From: DATDPM01 sp963841995
GTDB lineage: Bacteria; Pseudomonadota; Alphaproteobacteria; DATDPM01
Length of the DNA: 64,000 nucleotides
Direction of reading: 5' to 3'
Assembly (NCBI GenBank): GCA_963841995.1
Contig: CAWJEX010000003.1
Span: 1 to 64,000, forward strand
The stretch's first letter is position 1. Every line of letters starts with the position of its first letter. The notes beneath the pieces are model-generated. The model had not been told where the DNA came from and ran no database searches. It worked only from the letters and a program-made list of their open reading frames with translations. Made by a program: the position numbers and the translations under genes. Positions 25,109 through 35,192 of this stretch are shown here, piece by piece.

Positions 25109-25801
25109 ATGCCCGAAGTGATCATCAACGGCCCGGAAGGCCGCCTCGAAGGCCGATATCACCATAGCAAAGAGCCAAACGCGCCGATTGCCCTGTTCCT
25201 GCACCCCCATCCCGAGCACGGGGGCAACATGAACAACAAGGTGGTTTATTCGCTCTATCACATCTTTGTCCGCCATGGCTTTTCCGCCTTACGGTTCAAT
25301 TTCCGGGGCGTCGGCAGATCCCAGGGCGAATACGATCGGGGCGAAGGTGAACTCACCGATGCGGCGGCGGCCCTCGATTGGCTGCAAACCTTCAATACGA
25401 ACGCTTCCCACTGCTGGGTGGCCGGCTATTCCTTCGGCGCTTGGATCGGCATGCAGTTGCTGATGCGCCGACCTGAAATCAACCGCTTCATTTCGATTGC
25501 GCCGCCCGCCAATCTTTACGATTTCAGCTTCCTCGCCCCCTGCCCCGCTTCGGGCCTTCTGGTCCACGGCAGCGCCGACGAACTCGTAACCTTCGAATCG
25601 GTCAAAAAGCTCTCCGACAAGCTCAATTCCCAGCGCAATATCGAGGTCGAGCTTCGGGTGATCGAAGGCGCCAACCACGTCTTCAATCATGGATTCGAAG
25701 AACTCTCGCCGATGGCCGAAGAATATTTGACCCGGGTGATGAACTCCGAATCCGGCGTCCGCACCACGCCCGGCAAATCCCGCGAAAAGAAAACCGCTTA
25801 G
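25109..25801 (+). CDS. alpha/beta hydrolase of the dienelactone-hydrolase-like type
   Basis: A 230-residue hydrolase with the nucleophile elbow WVAGYSFGAWIGMQLL (serine), a preceding FLHPHPEHGGNMNNKVV oxyanion segment, LRFNFRGVGRSQG, the acid in LVHGSADELVTF and the histidine in IEGANHVFNHGF. The H-P-H-P-x-x-G-G-x-M pattern marks a widespread alphaproteobacterial family of unknown substrate. The C-terminus adds a basic tail. It diverges from cysE; its last codons overlap the stop of anmK by 4 bases on the other strand. Confidence 0.85.
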   Translation: MPEVIINGPEGRLEGRYHHSKEPNAPIALFLHPHPEHGGNMNNKVVYSLYHIFVRHGFSALRFNFRGVGRSQGEYDRGEGELTDAAAALDWLQTFNTNASHCWVAGYSFGAWIGMQLLMRRPEINRFISIAPPANLYDFSFLAPCPASGLLVHGSADELVTFESVKKLSDKLNSQRNIEVELRVIEGANHVFNHGFEELSPMAEEYLTRVMNSESGVRTTPGKSREKKTA

Positions 25802-26904
25802 GCTTTCAGGCGCCGTTCCGCCCGGTGCAGGCGGCCGCCTTGGGTCGGTCGCCTTGCTCCCGTGGTGGACGGCAGACTGAGCGGAAGCCAGCGCAGCGAG
25901 CGCACGGCGAGATAGCCGAAAGCCTGAGCTTCCAGAGCATCCCCGTTCCAACCAACCGCTTCCACCGCTGAAACCGGGAAAGGCAGTAGCGCCGCCAGCG
26001 CCGTCATAAGCGCACGGTTATGCCGGCCGCCGCCGGCGACCAACAACTGGAGCGGTGCCGCCGGCAGATGATCGAAGGCGCGAGCCACCGAATGCGCGGT
26101 GAACGCGGCCAGCGTTGCTGCCCCGTCGGCCAGCGATAGCCCCGCCACCGCATCGAGGGCGGATTCGGCGAACTCGTTGCGGTCCAACGACTTCGGCGGC
26201 CGCAACGCAAAATAGGGATGGCCCAGCAAATGCGCCAACACTGCGGGGTCAGATCGCCCCGAAGCCGCGAGCTGCCCCTCCTTATCGTAAGGCTCGCCGG
26301 TATGGCGGCGCATCCAATCGTCCATCAGCGCGTTGCCAGGACCGGTATCGAAAGCGATCGGCGCCATGTCTTCGCCGATCCAGGTGACGTTGCCGACCCC
26401 GCCCAGGTTGAGCACGGCCAAAGGATGGGGTTGATCCGCCGCCATGGCGGCATGAAAGAGCGGCACGAAGGGCGCGCCCTCGCCGCCGGCCGCCACGTCT
26501 TCGCTCCGGAAATCGTCGATGACGTCGATGCCAGTCAAGGATGCGAGCAAGCTACCGTCGCCGATTTGATAGGTCACGCCTTCGCGCGGACGGTGAAAAA
26601 TCGTGTGGCCATGAAAGCCGATGACCTCGACCGTGGGATTGCCGCTTTCCGCCAACAAGGCGCGGACGGCGTCACCATGGAGATGGGTGACCTCGGCAGC
26701 GATTTCGGCAACTTCGGCGGCGCGCTCCCCGGGCCGGCAGCCGAGGATGGAGCGAAGCTTCGCTTGCACCGGCTCGGCATAAGGAATCGTCAAAGCCGGG
26801 CCGCATGCGACCGCCAGCTCGCCATCGGTCGCAATAATCGCCGCATCCACCCCGTCGAGGGAGGTGCCGCTCATCAATCCGATTGCCGTGACCAGCCGTG
26901 CCAT
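25798..26904 (-). CDS. anmK: anhydro-N-acetylmuramic acid kinase
   Basis: Cell-wall recycling enzyme that opens and phosphorylates 1,6-anhydro-MurNAc. Signatures: AIGLMSGTSLDGVDAAII at the start, GFHGHTIFHRP, YQIGDGSLLASLTGI, AVLNLGGVGNVTWIG and FDTGPGNALMDDW, and LVAGGGRHNRALM. Length 368 is normal. It diverges from tyrS with a 73-base spacer, the common alphaproteobacterial arrangement. Confidence 0.95.
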   Translation of the reverse strand: MARLVTAIGLMSGTSLDGVDAAIIATDGELAVACGPALTIPYAEPVQAKLRSILGCRPGERAAEVAEIAAEVTHLHGDAVRALLAESGNPTVEVIGFHGHTIFHRPREGVTYQIGDGSLLASLTGIDVIDDFRSEDVAAGGEGAPFVPLFHAAMAADQPHPLAVLNLGGVGNVTWIGEDMAPIAFDTGPGNALMDDWMRRHTGEPYDKEGQLAASGRSDPAVLAHLLGHPYFALRPPKSLDRNEFAESALDAVAGLSLADGAATLAAFTAHSVARAFDHLPAAPLQLLVAGGGRHNRALMTALAALLPFPVSAVEAVGWNGDALEAQAFGYLAVRSLRWLPLSLPSTTGARRPTQGGRLHRAERRLKA

Positions 26905-26977
26905 GATCCGCTTCGCGTTGTCGTTAAGGGCCCAGTGTGCTAATCACCGGGCCTTCCCGCAAGTCTCGTAACTCGCT

Positions 26978-28237
26978 ATGGCAGACCCTCGTTCCGAATT
27001 CCTTCGCCGCATCGTCAGGCGCGGATTCCTGCATCAATGCACCGATCTCGACGGTTTGGATGCGCTTGCCGGCAAAGGCAAGCCGATCACCGCTTATATC
27101 GGATTCGACTGCACCGCCGATAGTCTCCATGTCGGAAGCCTGGTGCAAATCATGCTGCTTCGCCATTTGCAGAGAAGCGGCCACAAACCGGTCGTTTTGC
27201 TCGGGGGCGGGACGACCAAGGTCGGCGACCCTTCGGGCAAGGACGAGAGCCGGAAGCTCCTGACCGATGACGAGATCGCGCGCAACCTCGCCGGCATCAA
27301 AAAGATCTTCGAGCGGTTCCTGACATTCGGCACGGGTCCGACCGATGCGGTTTTCGTGAACAACGCCGACTGGCTCGACGGCCTCGAATACATTCCGTTC
27401 TTGCGCGATATCGGCCAGCATTTTTCGGTCAACCGGATGCTCGGCTTCGATTCGGTGAAGCTCCGGCTCGATCGCGAACAGCCGCTGTCGTTCCTCGAAT
27501 TCAATTACATGGTACTCCAGGCCTATGACTTTCTCGAACTCGCCAAGCGCCAGGACTGTGCGCTCCAAATGGGCGGCTCCGATCAATGGGGCAATATCGT
27601 CAGCGGCGTCGAGCTGGTGCGCCGGACGATGGAACGCACCGTCTACGGCCTGACCGCGCCGCTCATCACGACAGCTTCCGGCGAAAAGATGGGCAAGACC
27701 GCCAAGGGTGCTATCTGGCTCGATGCCGGCAAAGTTTCCGCCTATGACTATTGGCAATTTTGGCGCAACGCGGCGGATGCCGATGTCGGACGGTTCTTGC
27801 GGCTGTTCACCGATTTGCCTTTGGCTGAAATCGCGCGCCTCGAAAAACTTCAGGGGGTAGAACTCAACGCCGCGAAAAAAATTCTCGCCAATGAAGCAAC
27901 TGGCCTCATTCACGGCAACAAGGCTGCAAGCGATGCCGCCGAAACCGCTCTAGAAACCTTCGAGCGAGGCGGTTCGGGAGACTCACTTCCCACCATTACG
28001 ATCGCACGCACCATCCTCGAAAAAGGAATTCCCGTCTTCGATGTTTTGCGCCAATCCGGCCTCGCCACGAGCAATAGCGAAAGCCGACGGCTCATTCGCG
28101 GCGGCGGCGCCCGCATCAACGATAGGCCCGTGAGCGACGAGACGGCCACAGTGAGCACCGCCGATTTGCAGGGGCCAGACGGAATCATCAAGCTTTCCGC
28201 CGGAAAGAAGCGGCACGCCCTTATTCGCGTCGGCTAA
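26978..28237 (+). CDS. tyrS: tyrosyl-tRNA synthetase
   Basis: Class I synthetase, TyrRS of the bacterial short type. AYIGFDCTADSLHVGSLVQ contains the HIGH-like HVGS; QMGGSDQWGNIVSG binds tyrosine; SGEKMGKT is the KMSKS equivalent; a C-terminal S4 domain carries SGLATSNSESRRLIRGGGAR. Length 419 residues. The stop is 9 bases from that of the convergent AsmA-like gene. Confidence 0.97.
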   Translation: MADPRSEFLRRIVRRGFLHQCTDLDGLDALAGKGKPITAYIGFDCTADSLHVGSLVQIMLLRHLQRSGHKPVVLLGGGTTKVGDPSGKDESRKLLTDDEIARNLAGIKKIFERFLTFGTGPTDAVFVNNADWLDGLEYIPFLRDIGQHFSVNRMLGFDSVKLRLDREQPLSFLEFNYMVLQAYDFLELAKRQDCALQMGGSDQWGNIVSGVELVRRTMERTVYGLTAPLITTASGEKMGKTAKGAIWLDAGKVSAYDYWQFWRNAADADVGRFLRLFTDLPLAEIARLEKLQGVELNAAKKILANEATGLIHGNKAASDAAETALETFERGGSGDSLPTITIARTILEKGIPVFDVLRQSGLATSNSESRRLIRGGGARINDRPVSDETATVSTADLQGPDGIIKLSAGKKRHALIRVG

Positions 28238-28246
28238 CGATCCGCA

Positions 28247-31200
28247 TTACGGCGTATGCCACTGCGGACCCTGAATATTGGGAGGTGCTGCCGGATTGCT
28301 CCCGTTCGGCCCCGCTTCGGGCTGAACGGATTCAGGAAGTGGATCTTGCGGCGTTGGAGGCGATGGGGCGTCGCTGTTTCCCGAATCCGCCGGGGACGGC
28401 GGAGTCTGCGACCCATCCGGCTTTTTGGCGCCGTTGACGCCGTTGCTAGCACCGCTGTCGAAAATGCCGAAGATATTGCGCAGCACGCCGGGGGTGAGCG
28501 CCGACAGCGGATTGAGATCGACCTTCGGATCGCCGATCGGTCCGGTCATCCTGTAGGTAACCGCGAAAATCCCGCTTCCCGAGCCGCCGGTCAGGATGTC
28601 GCCGACGATCGGAATGTTGCCGAGGATGGAATTCAAGGCGTAGGCGGGAACCACCGTTCCTTCGATGTCTGCGTTATTCGTATCGATATTGAGCTTGCCC
28701 TTGGCGGTGATCCCCAGATCGGCGCCATAGGCCCGTCCGTCGTTGATGGTGAGAACGTTGTTGCTCACCGTCATCGGCATGCGGAGATCGGTAAAGCCGA
28801 TTCCTTCGCCCGACAACACATTGACGATACCGGTGAGCGACGCCGCGGTCAGGATTTTCGCCAGGAAGGGTACGCGGACCACCCGGTAATCCTTGATAAG
28901 AAGCGCGCCGCTGAACGGATGATCGGGTGCTGCGTCGTCGATGGTGCCGGTGAGCGAGAGCTGGCCGCCGAGCATATTGTCTATGACGTTGAAGGTCGCG
29001 AGGAAGGTTCCCGCATCGCCCGCCGCCGCCGTCACCTTGCGGACGGCGCCGTCGGGCACAATGGTGACGCGGAAGGCCGATGGCGCGTTGGGACCGTCGA
29101 GCGTTCCCTGAAAATCGAGCGTGCGCCAGCGATCGTCCACCTCGTCCAGCGTCAATGTCGCGCTCCGCATCTTTTTGTCTGGACCGACCCACAGCGTATC
29201 GGCGGCGAGATCGATCCTCAGCGGCGGCGGCTTCTGTTCCTTCGGCTTCAGATTGCTTTTGACCGAGAAATAATCGGAGGCATCGACCTGCGGTCCTCTC
29301 ATCTGCGCTTGAATGGCGCCGCCCTCGCCGAAGACAACATTGCCGGCCACGTCGCTACGGCCAAAGGTCAACCGAGCCACATCGAGACGCTGCAGGCTGG
29401 ATTTGCCGCTGGACGAAACCGCGAATAGCCCGTTGCCGCCCGCGGTCAGGTTACCGGCGGCGACGGAGAAGTTGCGCAGTTCGGTGGGCTTGTCATTGGC
29501 GAAGACTCAACGCAAATCGCCCGGTTCCTTCGGTGCCTTTCGGCTTCGCCCAATTGAATTCCTTGACCGCCATCGCGGCCCGGGAAAGATCGGCGGAGAC
29601 TTGAAGATCGGCGGCGCCATTTTGTCCGACGGTGTAAGTGAGGCTCATCGGAATTTCCCCGGCAATATAGGGAGCGACAGGAAAGCCGAAGCGTGCGAGA
29701 TCGGCATCGTTGGGACGGGCCGCAACTTCAAAATGGGCGTGGACGGGTGCCGCCGACGAAAAGCTTTGGCTTGCCGTGATCGTGCCGGGAACGCCGCCCA
29801 GTCTGATCGTCCCCTGCTCCTGCATTCCATTCTTGTCGAGTTTCAGCAATAGATCGCCGCTATCGAGATCCTGGCCCAAGGCGGCACGCCGGATCGTCCC
29901 GTCTTTGACGTTCGCCGCCGCCGCCAGTTCCACATCGGCCATTCTGAGATCCTTGAGAAGCGGCATGCGCAGCGACAAGCGCACCCCGGCTTCACCGCCC
30001 ACATCCTCCGGAAGGAAGCCCATAAATTTGGCGGCATCGATCGGGTCGCTGGATACAACCACCATCATGTCCTGAAGCGATCCCTGGAGAACCATTTCGA
30101 TCGCCGCGTCTTGATCTTTGACATCAAGCCCGGTGATGACCACCTTGCCTTCGCCAATCTTGATCCGCTTCAACGTCCCGCCGGTGACGGCGATATCGAG
30201 CTCGCGCCCGGTAAACGTCGCGCGGCCGCTGACATTTTCAACCGGCAGCATCGGCGGCAGATAGGCGACGGTCAGGCCCTCCGCCTGGAAGGTTCCGGCG
30301 AGCGAGCCCAGTCGCGCCGCACCGAAATCGCCCTTCGGCACCTCGACCGCGAAGACGGCCCGGGCCTCCGGCACCATGCCATGGAAGATATGACCGCGAA
30401 TCCAGCTCCGCGCATCCGTTGCAATCGAAACCGGCCAATAGCGATCGAGGGAATCCACGGGCATGTTGGCCACCACCGCTTCGCCTTGCGCAGCGATATC
30501 CTGGCCGGTCCGGAACATGCGGCCGGTAATGTCGATGCTGGGCCCGTTGCTGGAAGCGTTATTGGGGCCGGTATTTGGGCCCGCACTGGGTGTGATAGCG
30601 GCCAATTCCGCATGGGCCTTGTCCACCACCATACGGGTAAGATTTTCTTCGAGCCGCCCGCGCAATGCCAATTTTGAGATTGCCAAGGGCTCGGAATAAT
30701 AAGCCGGCAACGCGATTTTTCCCGGCCCGCCCGTAACATCGAAGCCGAGGACTTCGACATCGCCGTCGAGATCGAAGCTTGCCGTGACCGTGCCGGAAAG
30801 CGGAACGGCAAATCCCTCGATTTCCTTGCCGAGATCCTGCTTTGCCGCAATCCGTGCCGGACTGAGATTGGCAAAACTGAGACCGATGTCGATTTTCCGC
30901 GCGTCGCGGTCGTAGCTGACATCGGCATCGATCTCGGCGCGTTCGCCGTCGAGGTCGAGGCCGAGCGACGCCTGGCCCGATATGCCCTTCGCGTCGCGGC
31001 GAAGTTTCACGTCGGCCTTCGGCGAATGCCAGGTCGTGTTCAGCTTTTCATCGACCAGGGTGAGATCGGCGTCGTTGATTTCAACGGCGGTCAGATACCC
31101 CATCGTCCGGCTCGTATTGAGCGGAGCGATGAGGTCGGTAATGACCTTGGTCGCCAAATCGCCGGCGCCGGGGCCAGCGTCCTCCAAGCCCAATTTGAAG

Positions 31201-31595
31201 TTGCCGTCGGCGCTGCGCACCACCCGGACTTTTGGATTGTAAAGTTCGAAGCTCGTTGGCGCGATCACGCCATGCAGCATGCCTCGCAAGCTCAAGGCGA
31301 CCGACATTTCCGGAACCGAGGCGAGCATGTCCCCGTTGGCGTTGATCGCGTGCACGCCACGGAGCCGAATATCGAGCGGATGCTCCCATCCCGACCAGGT
31401 CAGCACCGTGTCGTCGAGCCGCACGGTATACGAGGCGTCTTCCGCGGCGAGCGCCTGTTCCAAATAGGGGGTGAGGAAATGGAGGGAAACCGCGGAACCC
31501 GAAAGACGCCAAATAATGAACCCGCCCAAAATCGCGGCGCCAATAACGGCGCCGATCATGAATTCGATGATAAGTCGAACGGATTTGATAACCAC
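28247..31595 (-). CDS. AsmA/YhdP-like inner-membrane protein, one frameshift
   Basis: A large periplasmic protein anchored by one N-terminal membrane helix (LIIEFMIGAVIGAAILGGFI) with repetitive beta-strand sequence and an AsmA-like C-terminal domain (AYALNSILGNIPIVGDILTG, GPIGDPKVDLNPLSALTPG), ending in a Pro-rich tail. Relatives bridge the periplasm and move phospholipids to the outer membrane. The GTG at 31595 follows GGGGAAG. The frame breaks at about 29500-29508: one frame ends ALSLRQ and the next, one base on, reads FANDKPTELRNFSVAAGNLT. Corrected, the protein has about 1115 residues. It diverges from glnE. Confidence 0.82.
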
Positions 31596-31605
31596 GGACT
31601 TCCCC

Positions 31606-31667
31606 AAAGGCCGTAAGGCCCAATGTTCGAAGGCCGATAGGCCCCATTGCCTGAGGGCCGTTAGGCC
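31606..31667. repeat. three spaced palindromes between the AsmA-like gene and glnE
   Basis: AGGCCGTAAGGCC, AGGCCGATAGGCC and GGGCCGTTAGGCC occur at about 23-24-base spacing, with imperfectly conserved spacers (CAATGTTCG, CCATTGCCT). Each is a GGCC-GTAA-GGCC-type palindrome. They lie just upstream of the AsmA-like start and about 50 bases before glnE, where a regulator could act on either. Confidence 0.6.
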
Positions 31668-31718
31668 TGGTCGGTAACTGAGCGCCGCCCGGACCCAGTT
31701 TAAGCTAAGATAACATTT

Positions 31719-34706
31719 ATGCTGCGTTTTCTGACTGAATTGAAAGCCCTGCCGGCCCCGGCCGACGGCGAGGGCTTGCGAGCCGGATTGGAGCATTGGC
31801 GGGAAGCCGCCGACCCCAAGCTTTCCCAACGCATCGAGGCCGAGCCGGGAGGCGCGGCACTCCTTCATGCCGTCTTCGGAAACAGCCCGTTCCTGACCCA
31901 GGCTCTCGTGGCCGAGCGCCAATTTGCCAATACTCTCTTCGAATATGGCGCCGATGCGGCATTCCAATCTCTGATTCTGGGGGTCCGCACCGAATTGGCG
32001 GCGGAAACCGACCGCAAGCAAGTGATGCGAAGCTTGCGCGTCGCCAAGCGGCGCGCCGCCCTCCTTATTGCCCTGGCCGATATCGGCGGCGCCTGGCCGC
32101 TCGAAAAAGTCACAGCGGCGCTGAGCGATTTTGCCGAAACCGCCCAGCAACTGGCTGTCGCCCACCTATTGGAAGCCGCCAAGACCGAGGGCGACATCGC
32201 GGAAAGCACGGTCGATGAATCCGGTTACTTCATTCTCGGCATGGGGAAGCTCGGCGGGCGCGAGCTCAATTATTCGAGCGACATCGATCTCATTGCTCTC
32301 TTCGATCCGGAGCGCATCGTCTACACCGGATCGCGCTCGACCCAGGAATTCATAATCCGGCTGACCCGCGATTTGGTGACGATCCTCGAGGAGCGCAGCG
32401 ACGACGGCTACGTGTTCCGGTGCGACTTGCGCCTCCGCCCCGATCCCGGCGCAACCCCCTTGGCAATCTCGGTGGGTGCTGCCGAAACCTATTACGAAGG
32501 CATGGGCCAGAACTGGGAGCGGGCGGCGATGATCAAGGCCCGTGCCGTCGCCGGCGATCCAACCGCCGCGGACAATTTCCTGAAGGCTCTCGTACCGTAT
32601 GTCTGGCGCAAGCACCTCGACTTTGCGGCGATCGCCGATATTCATTCGATCAAGCGCCAGATCCACGCCCATCGCGGCGGCGGGACGATCGCGGTCAACG
32701 GCCACGACATCAAGCTCGGACGCGGCGGCATCCGCGAAATCGAATTCTTCGCCCAGACCCAGCAGTTGATTTGGGGCGGCCGCGTGCCCGAACTCCGCCA
32801 GCGCGCCACCTGCGACGCGCTGAACGCGCTCTGCGTCACCGAACAAATCACCAGACAGGCGGCGGACGATCTCATCGCCGCCTACCGGTTCTTGCGCCGG
32901 CTCGAACACCGCTTGCAGATGATCGATGATCAGCAGACCCATAAACTCCCCAATGACGACGCCGGGATTGCCCGGATCGCGATCTTCCTCGGCTACCGGG
33001 ACACCGGGAGTTTCACCACCGAGTTGGTCCACCATCTGCAGACTGTCGAGCGGCATTACGCGGCGCTCTTTGAAGAAGAGCCCAGTCTCAGCAAGACGGG
33101 CAATCTCGTTTTCACCGGAATCGAGCCCGATCCGGAAACGCTGCATACCCTTGGCGATTTTGGCTTTGCTGAACCGGAGGCCGTCTCTCAGATCGTCATG
33201 GGCTGGCACCGCGGGCGCATTTCGGCAACCCGCAGCGCCCGCGCCCGCGAAATTCTAACCGAGTTGGTGCCGGCAATTCTTGCCGCCTTCGCCAAAACCG
33301 CCGATCCCCAATCGGCCTTCGCCAAATTCGACGGGTTTTTGGCGCGGCTGCCCGCCGGCGTGCAGCTCTTTTCTCTTTTCGAGGCCTATCCGGCGCTGCT
33401 CGATCTGGTGGCCGAGATCATGGGCGACGCGCCGGGGTTGGCCGATCTTCTCGCCCGCCGGCCGATTTTGCTTGATGGCGTATTAAGCTCCGACTTTGGC
33501 GAGCCTCTTCCTCCGGTCTGGATCCTCGAAGCCGAATTGATTCAGGCCGTCAGCCGGAGCGAAAGCTTCGAAGGCATGCTCGATGCGGCGCGGCGCTGGA
33601 CCGAGGACAAGAAATTCCGCCTCGGCGTGCAAATGCTCCGCCATCTGACCGCGGTCGAAGCCGCAGGCCCGGTCTTTGCCGACATCGCCGATGCGGTGAT
33701 CCGGGTCATGCTGCCCGCCGTCGAAGCCGAGTTCGCAGGTCTGCACGGAAAAATTCCGGGCGGCGGCATGGCCGTGGTCGGCATGGGGCGGCTCGGCGGC
33801 CGCGAGATGACCTTGGGCTCCGACCTCGACCTCGTTTTCGTCTATCACCACGCCAAAAGCGCCGAGCAATCGGATGGGCCCAAGCCGCTCAGCGTCCACG
33901 AATATTTCGCGCGATTGTCGCGGCGGCTCATCAACGCGCTGTCGGCGCCGACCGCCGAAGGTGAATTGTTCCGGGTCGACATGCGGCTCCGTCCTTCCGG
34001 AAATTCCGGGCCGATCGCCTCCCATATCGATGCTTTCCGGCTCTATCACAAGGAATCCGCCTGGACCTGGGAGAATCTGGCGCTCGCCCGCGCGCGGGTG
34101 GTGGCGGGACCTGAGTCCCTGAAAGCCCAAGTCGAGGACGCGATCCGCGAGACGCTCAGCCGGAAACGCGATGTCCCGAAACTCGCCCGCGACGTTTACG
34201 ACATGCGTCTCAAGATTACCGAAATCTACAAAGTGGATTCGCTGCTCAATGTGAAGCACTTGCGCGGCGGTTTCGTCGATCTCGAATTCATCGTCCAGTA
34301 TCTCGAGCTCTGCTATGCCCATACCCATCCCGAAATCCTCAGCCAGAACACCCGCGAGGCGTTGAACCGGCTGGAGACGGCAAGGATTCTCGACACCAAC
34401 GCGGCCCGCACGCTGAAGAACGCGCTATTGCTGTGGCAGCGGATCCTGGGCGTGCTGCGGCTATGTTATCCTGAGCCGCTGCCCGCACCGCTTAGCGCCG
34501 AAACCGCACCGAAGGGCTTGCAACAGCTTCTAATAAGAGTGACCAGCGCGCCGGGCTATTCGACTTTGCTGACCGAAATCGAGCAGCGCGCTGCCGCGGT
34601 GCATCAGCTGTTCCGCCAGATCATCGAACGCCAGGCGGGCCCGCCAACAGATCAAAACGAACCGAACGCAAACAAATCCATCGAAGCGATAGGGGAGGCA
34701 CAATGA
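31719..34706 (+). CDS. glnE: bifunctional glutamine synthetase adenylyltransferase/deadenylase
   Basis: Controls glutamine synthetase by attaching or removing AMP in response to PII. It has two nucleotidyltransferase cores: GMGKLGGRELNYSSDIDLIA (about residue 175) and GMGRLGGREMTLGSDLDLVF (about 685). Each is followed by its helical domain (e.g. GRGGIREIEFFAQTQQLIWG; HLRGGFVDLEFIVQYLELCY). The 995-residue length is full. Its stop overlaps the start of bcp. Confidence 0.96.
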   Translation: MLRFLTELKALPAPADGEGLRAGLEHWREAADPKLSQRIEAEPGGAALLHAVFGNSPFLTQALVAERQFANTLFEYGADAAFQSLILGVRTELAAETDRKQVMRSLRVAKRRAALLIALADIGGAWPLEKVTAALSDFAETAQQLAVAHLLEAAKTEGDIAESTVDESGYFILGMGKLGGRELNYSSDIDLIALFDPERIVYTGSRSTQEFIIRLTRDLVTILEERSDDGYVFRCDLRLRPDPGATPLAISVGAAETYYEGMGQNWERAAMIKARAVAGDPTAADNFLKALVPYVWRKHLDFAAIADIHSIKRQIHAHRGGGTIAVNGHDIKLGRGGIREIEFFAQTQQLIWGGRVPELRQRATCDALNALCVTEQITRQAADDLIAAYRFLRRLEHRLQMIDDQQTHKLPNDDAGIARIAIFLGYRDTGSFTTELVHHLQTVERHYAALFEEEPSLSKTGNLVFTGIEPDPETLHTLGDFGFAEPEAVSQIVMGWHRGRISATRSARAREILTELVPAILAAFAKTADPQSAFAKFDGFLARLPAGVQLFSLFEAYPALLDLVAEIMGDAPGLADLLARRPILLDGVLSSDFGEPLPPVWILEAELIQAVSRSESFEGMLDAARRWTEDKKFRLGVQMLRHLTAVEAAGPVFADIADAVIRVMLPAVEAEFAGLHGKIPGGGMAVVGMGRLGGREMTLGSDLDLVFVYHHAKSAEQSDGPKPLSVHEYFARLSRRLINALSAPTAEGELFRVDMRLRPSGNSGPIASHIDAFRLYHKESAWTWENLALARARVVAGPESLKAQVEDAIRETLSRKRDVPKLARDVYDMRLKITEIYKVDSLLNVKHLRGGFVDLEFIVQYLELCYAHTHPEILSQNTREALNRLETARILDTNAARTLKNALLLWQRILGVLRLCYPEPLPAPLSAETAPKGLQQLLIRVTSAPGYSTLLTEIEQRAAAVHQLFRQIIERQAGPPTDQNEPNANKSIEAIGEAQ

Positions 34707-35170
34707 GCGTGGAAGTCGGCGATAAGGCCCCGGATTTCAATCTGCCCAGCGACGGCGGCGGGAAAATCTCGATGAAATCCCTGCGCGGCAAAAAGGTCGT
34801 GCTTTATTTCTACCCGAAGGACGATACGCCGGGCTGCACCGCCGAAGCCTGCGCGTTCCGGGATTCGCTGCCGGATTTTTCCAAGGTGAAGGCAACAATC
34901 ATTGGCGTTTCCAAGGATGACGTCAAAAGCCACGACCGGTTCAAGAAGAAATACGATCTCCCTTTCCCGCTCCTCTCCGACGAGGACGGTGAGTTGGTCA
35001 AAGCCTTCGGCGTCTGGGTCGAAAAGAGCATGTATGGCCGCAAATATATGGGCATCGACCGCTCGACCTTTCTGATCGACGACAAAGGCATCGTGCGCGG
35101 TGTGTGGCGCAAAGTGAAAGTGAACGGCCATGCCGAGGAAGTTCTGGAGGCGGCGGAGAAACTCAAGTGA
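34703..35170 (+). CDS. bcp: thioredoxin-dependent peroxiredoxin (BCP/PrxQ)
   Basis: Reduces peroxides. The peroxidatic cysteine is in FYPKDDTPGCTAEACAFRD, with the resolving cysteine five residues later, and the family ending STFLIDDKGIVRGVWRKVKV is present. The ATG overlaps the glnE stop (ATGA). A partial copy of its 3' end (A-E-K-L-K-stop) recurs near 37225-37267. Confidence 0.95.
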   Translation: MSVEVGDKAPDFNLPSDGGGKISMKSLRGKKVVLYFYPKDDTPGCTAEACAFRDSLPDFSKVKATIIGVSKDDVKSHDRFKKKYDLPFPLLSDEDGELVKAFGVWVEKSMYGRKYMGIDRSTFLIDDKGIVRGVWRKVKVNGHAEEVLEAAEKLK

Positions 35171-35192
35171 TGACCATTAGGATGGAACAACC

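Noticed and set aside
26924..27913. A 329-codon frame antisense to tyrS
   Set aside because: Shadow of tyrS third-position GC; tyrS has all catalytic motifs on the other strand.
31606..31667. A short CRISPR array
   Set aside because: The repeats are 12-13-base palindromes with similar, not unique, 10-12-base spacers, and no cas gene is present. No CRISPR array was seen anywhere in the window.
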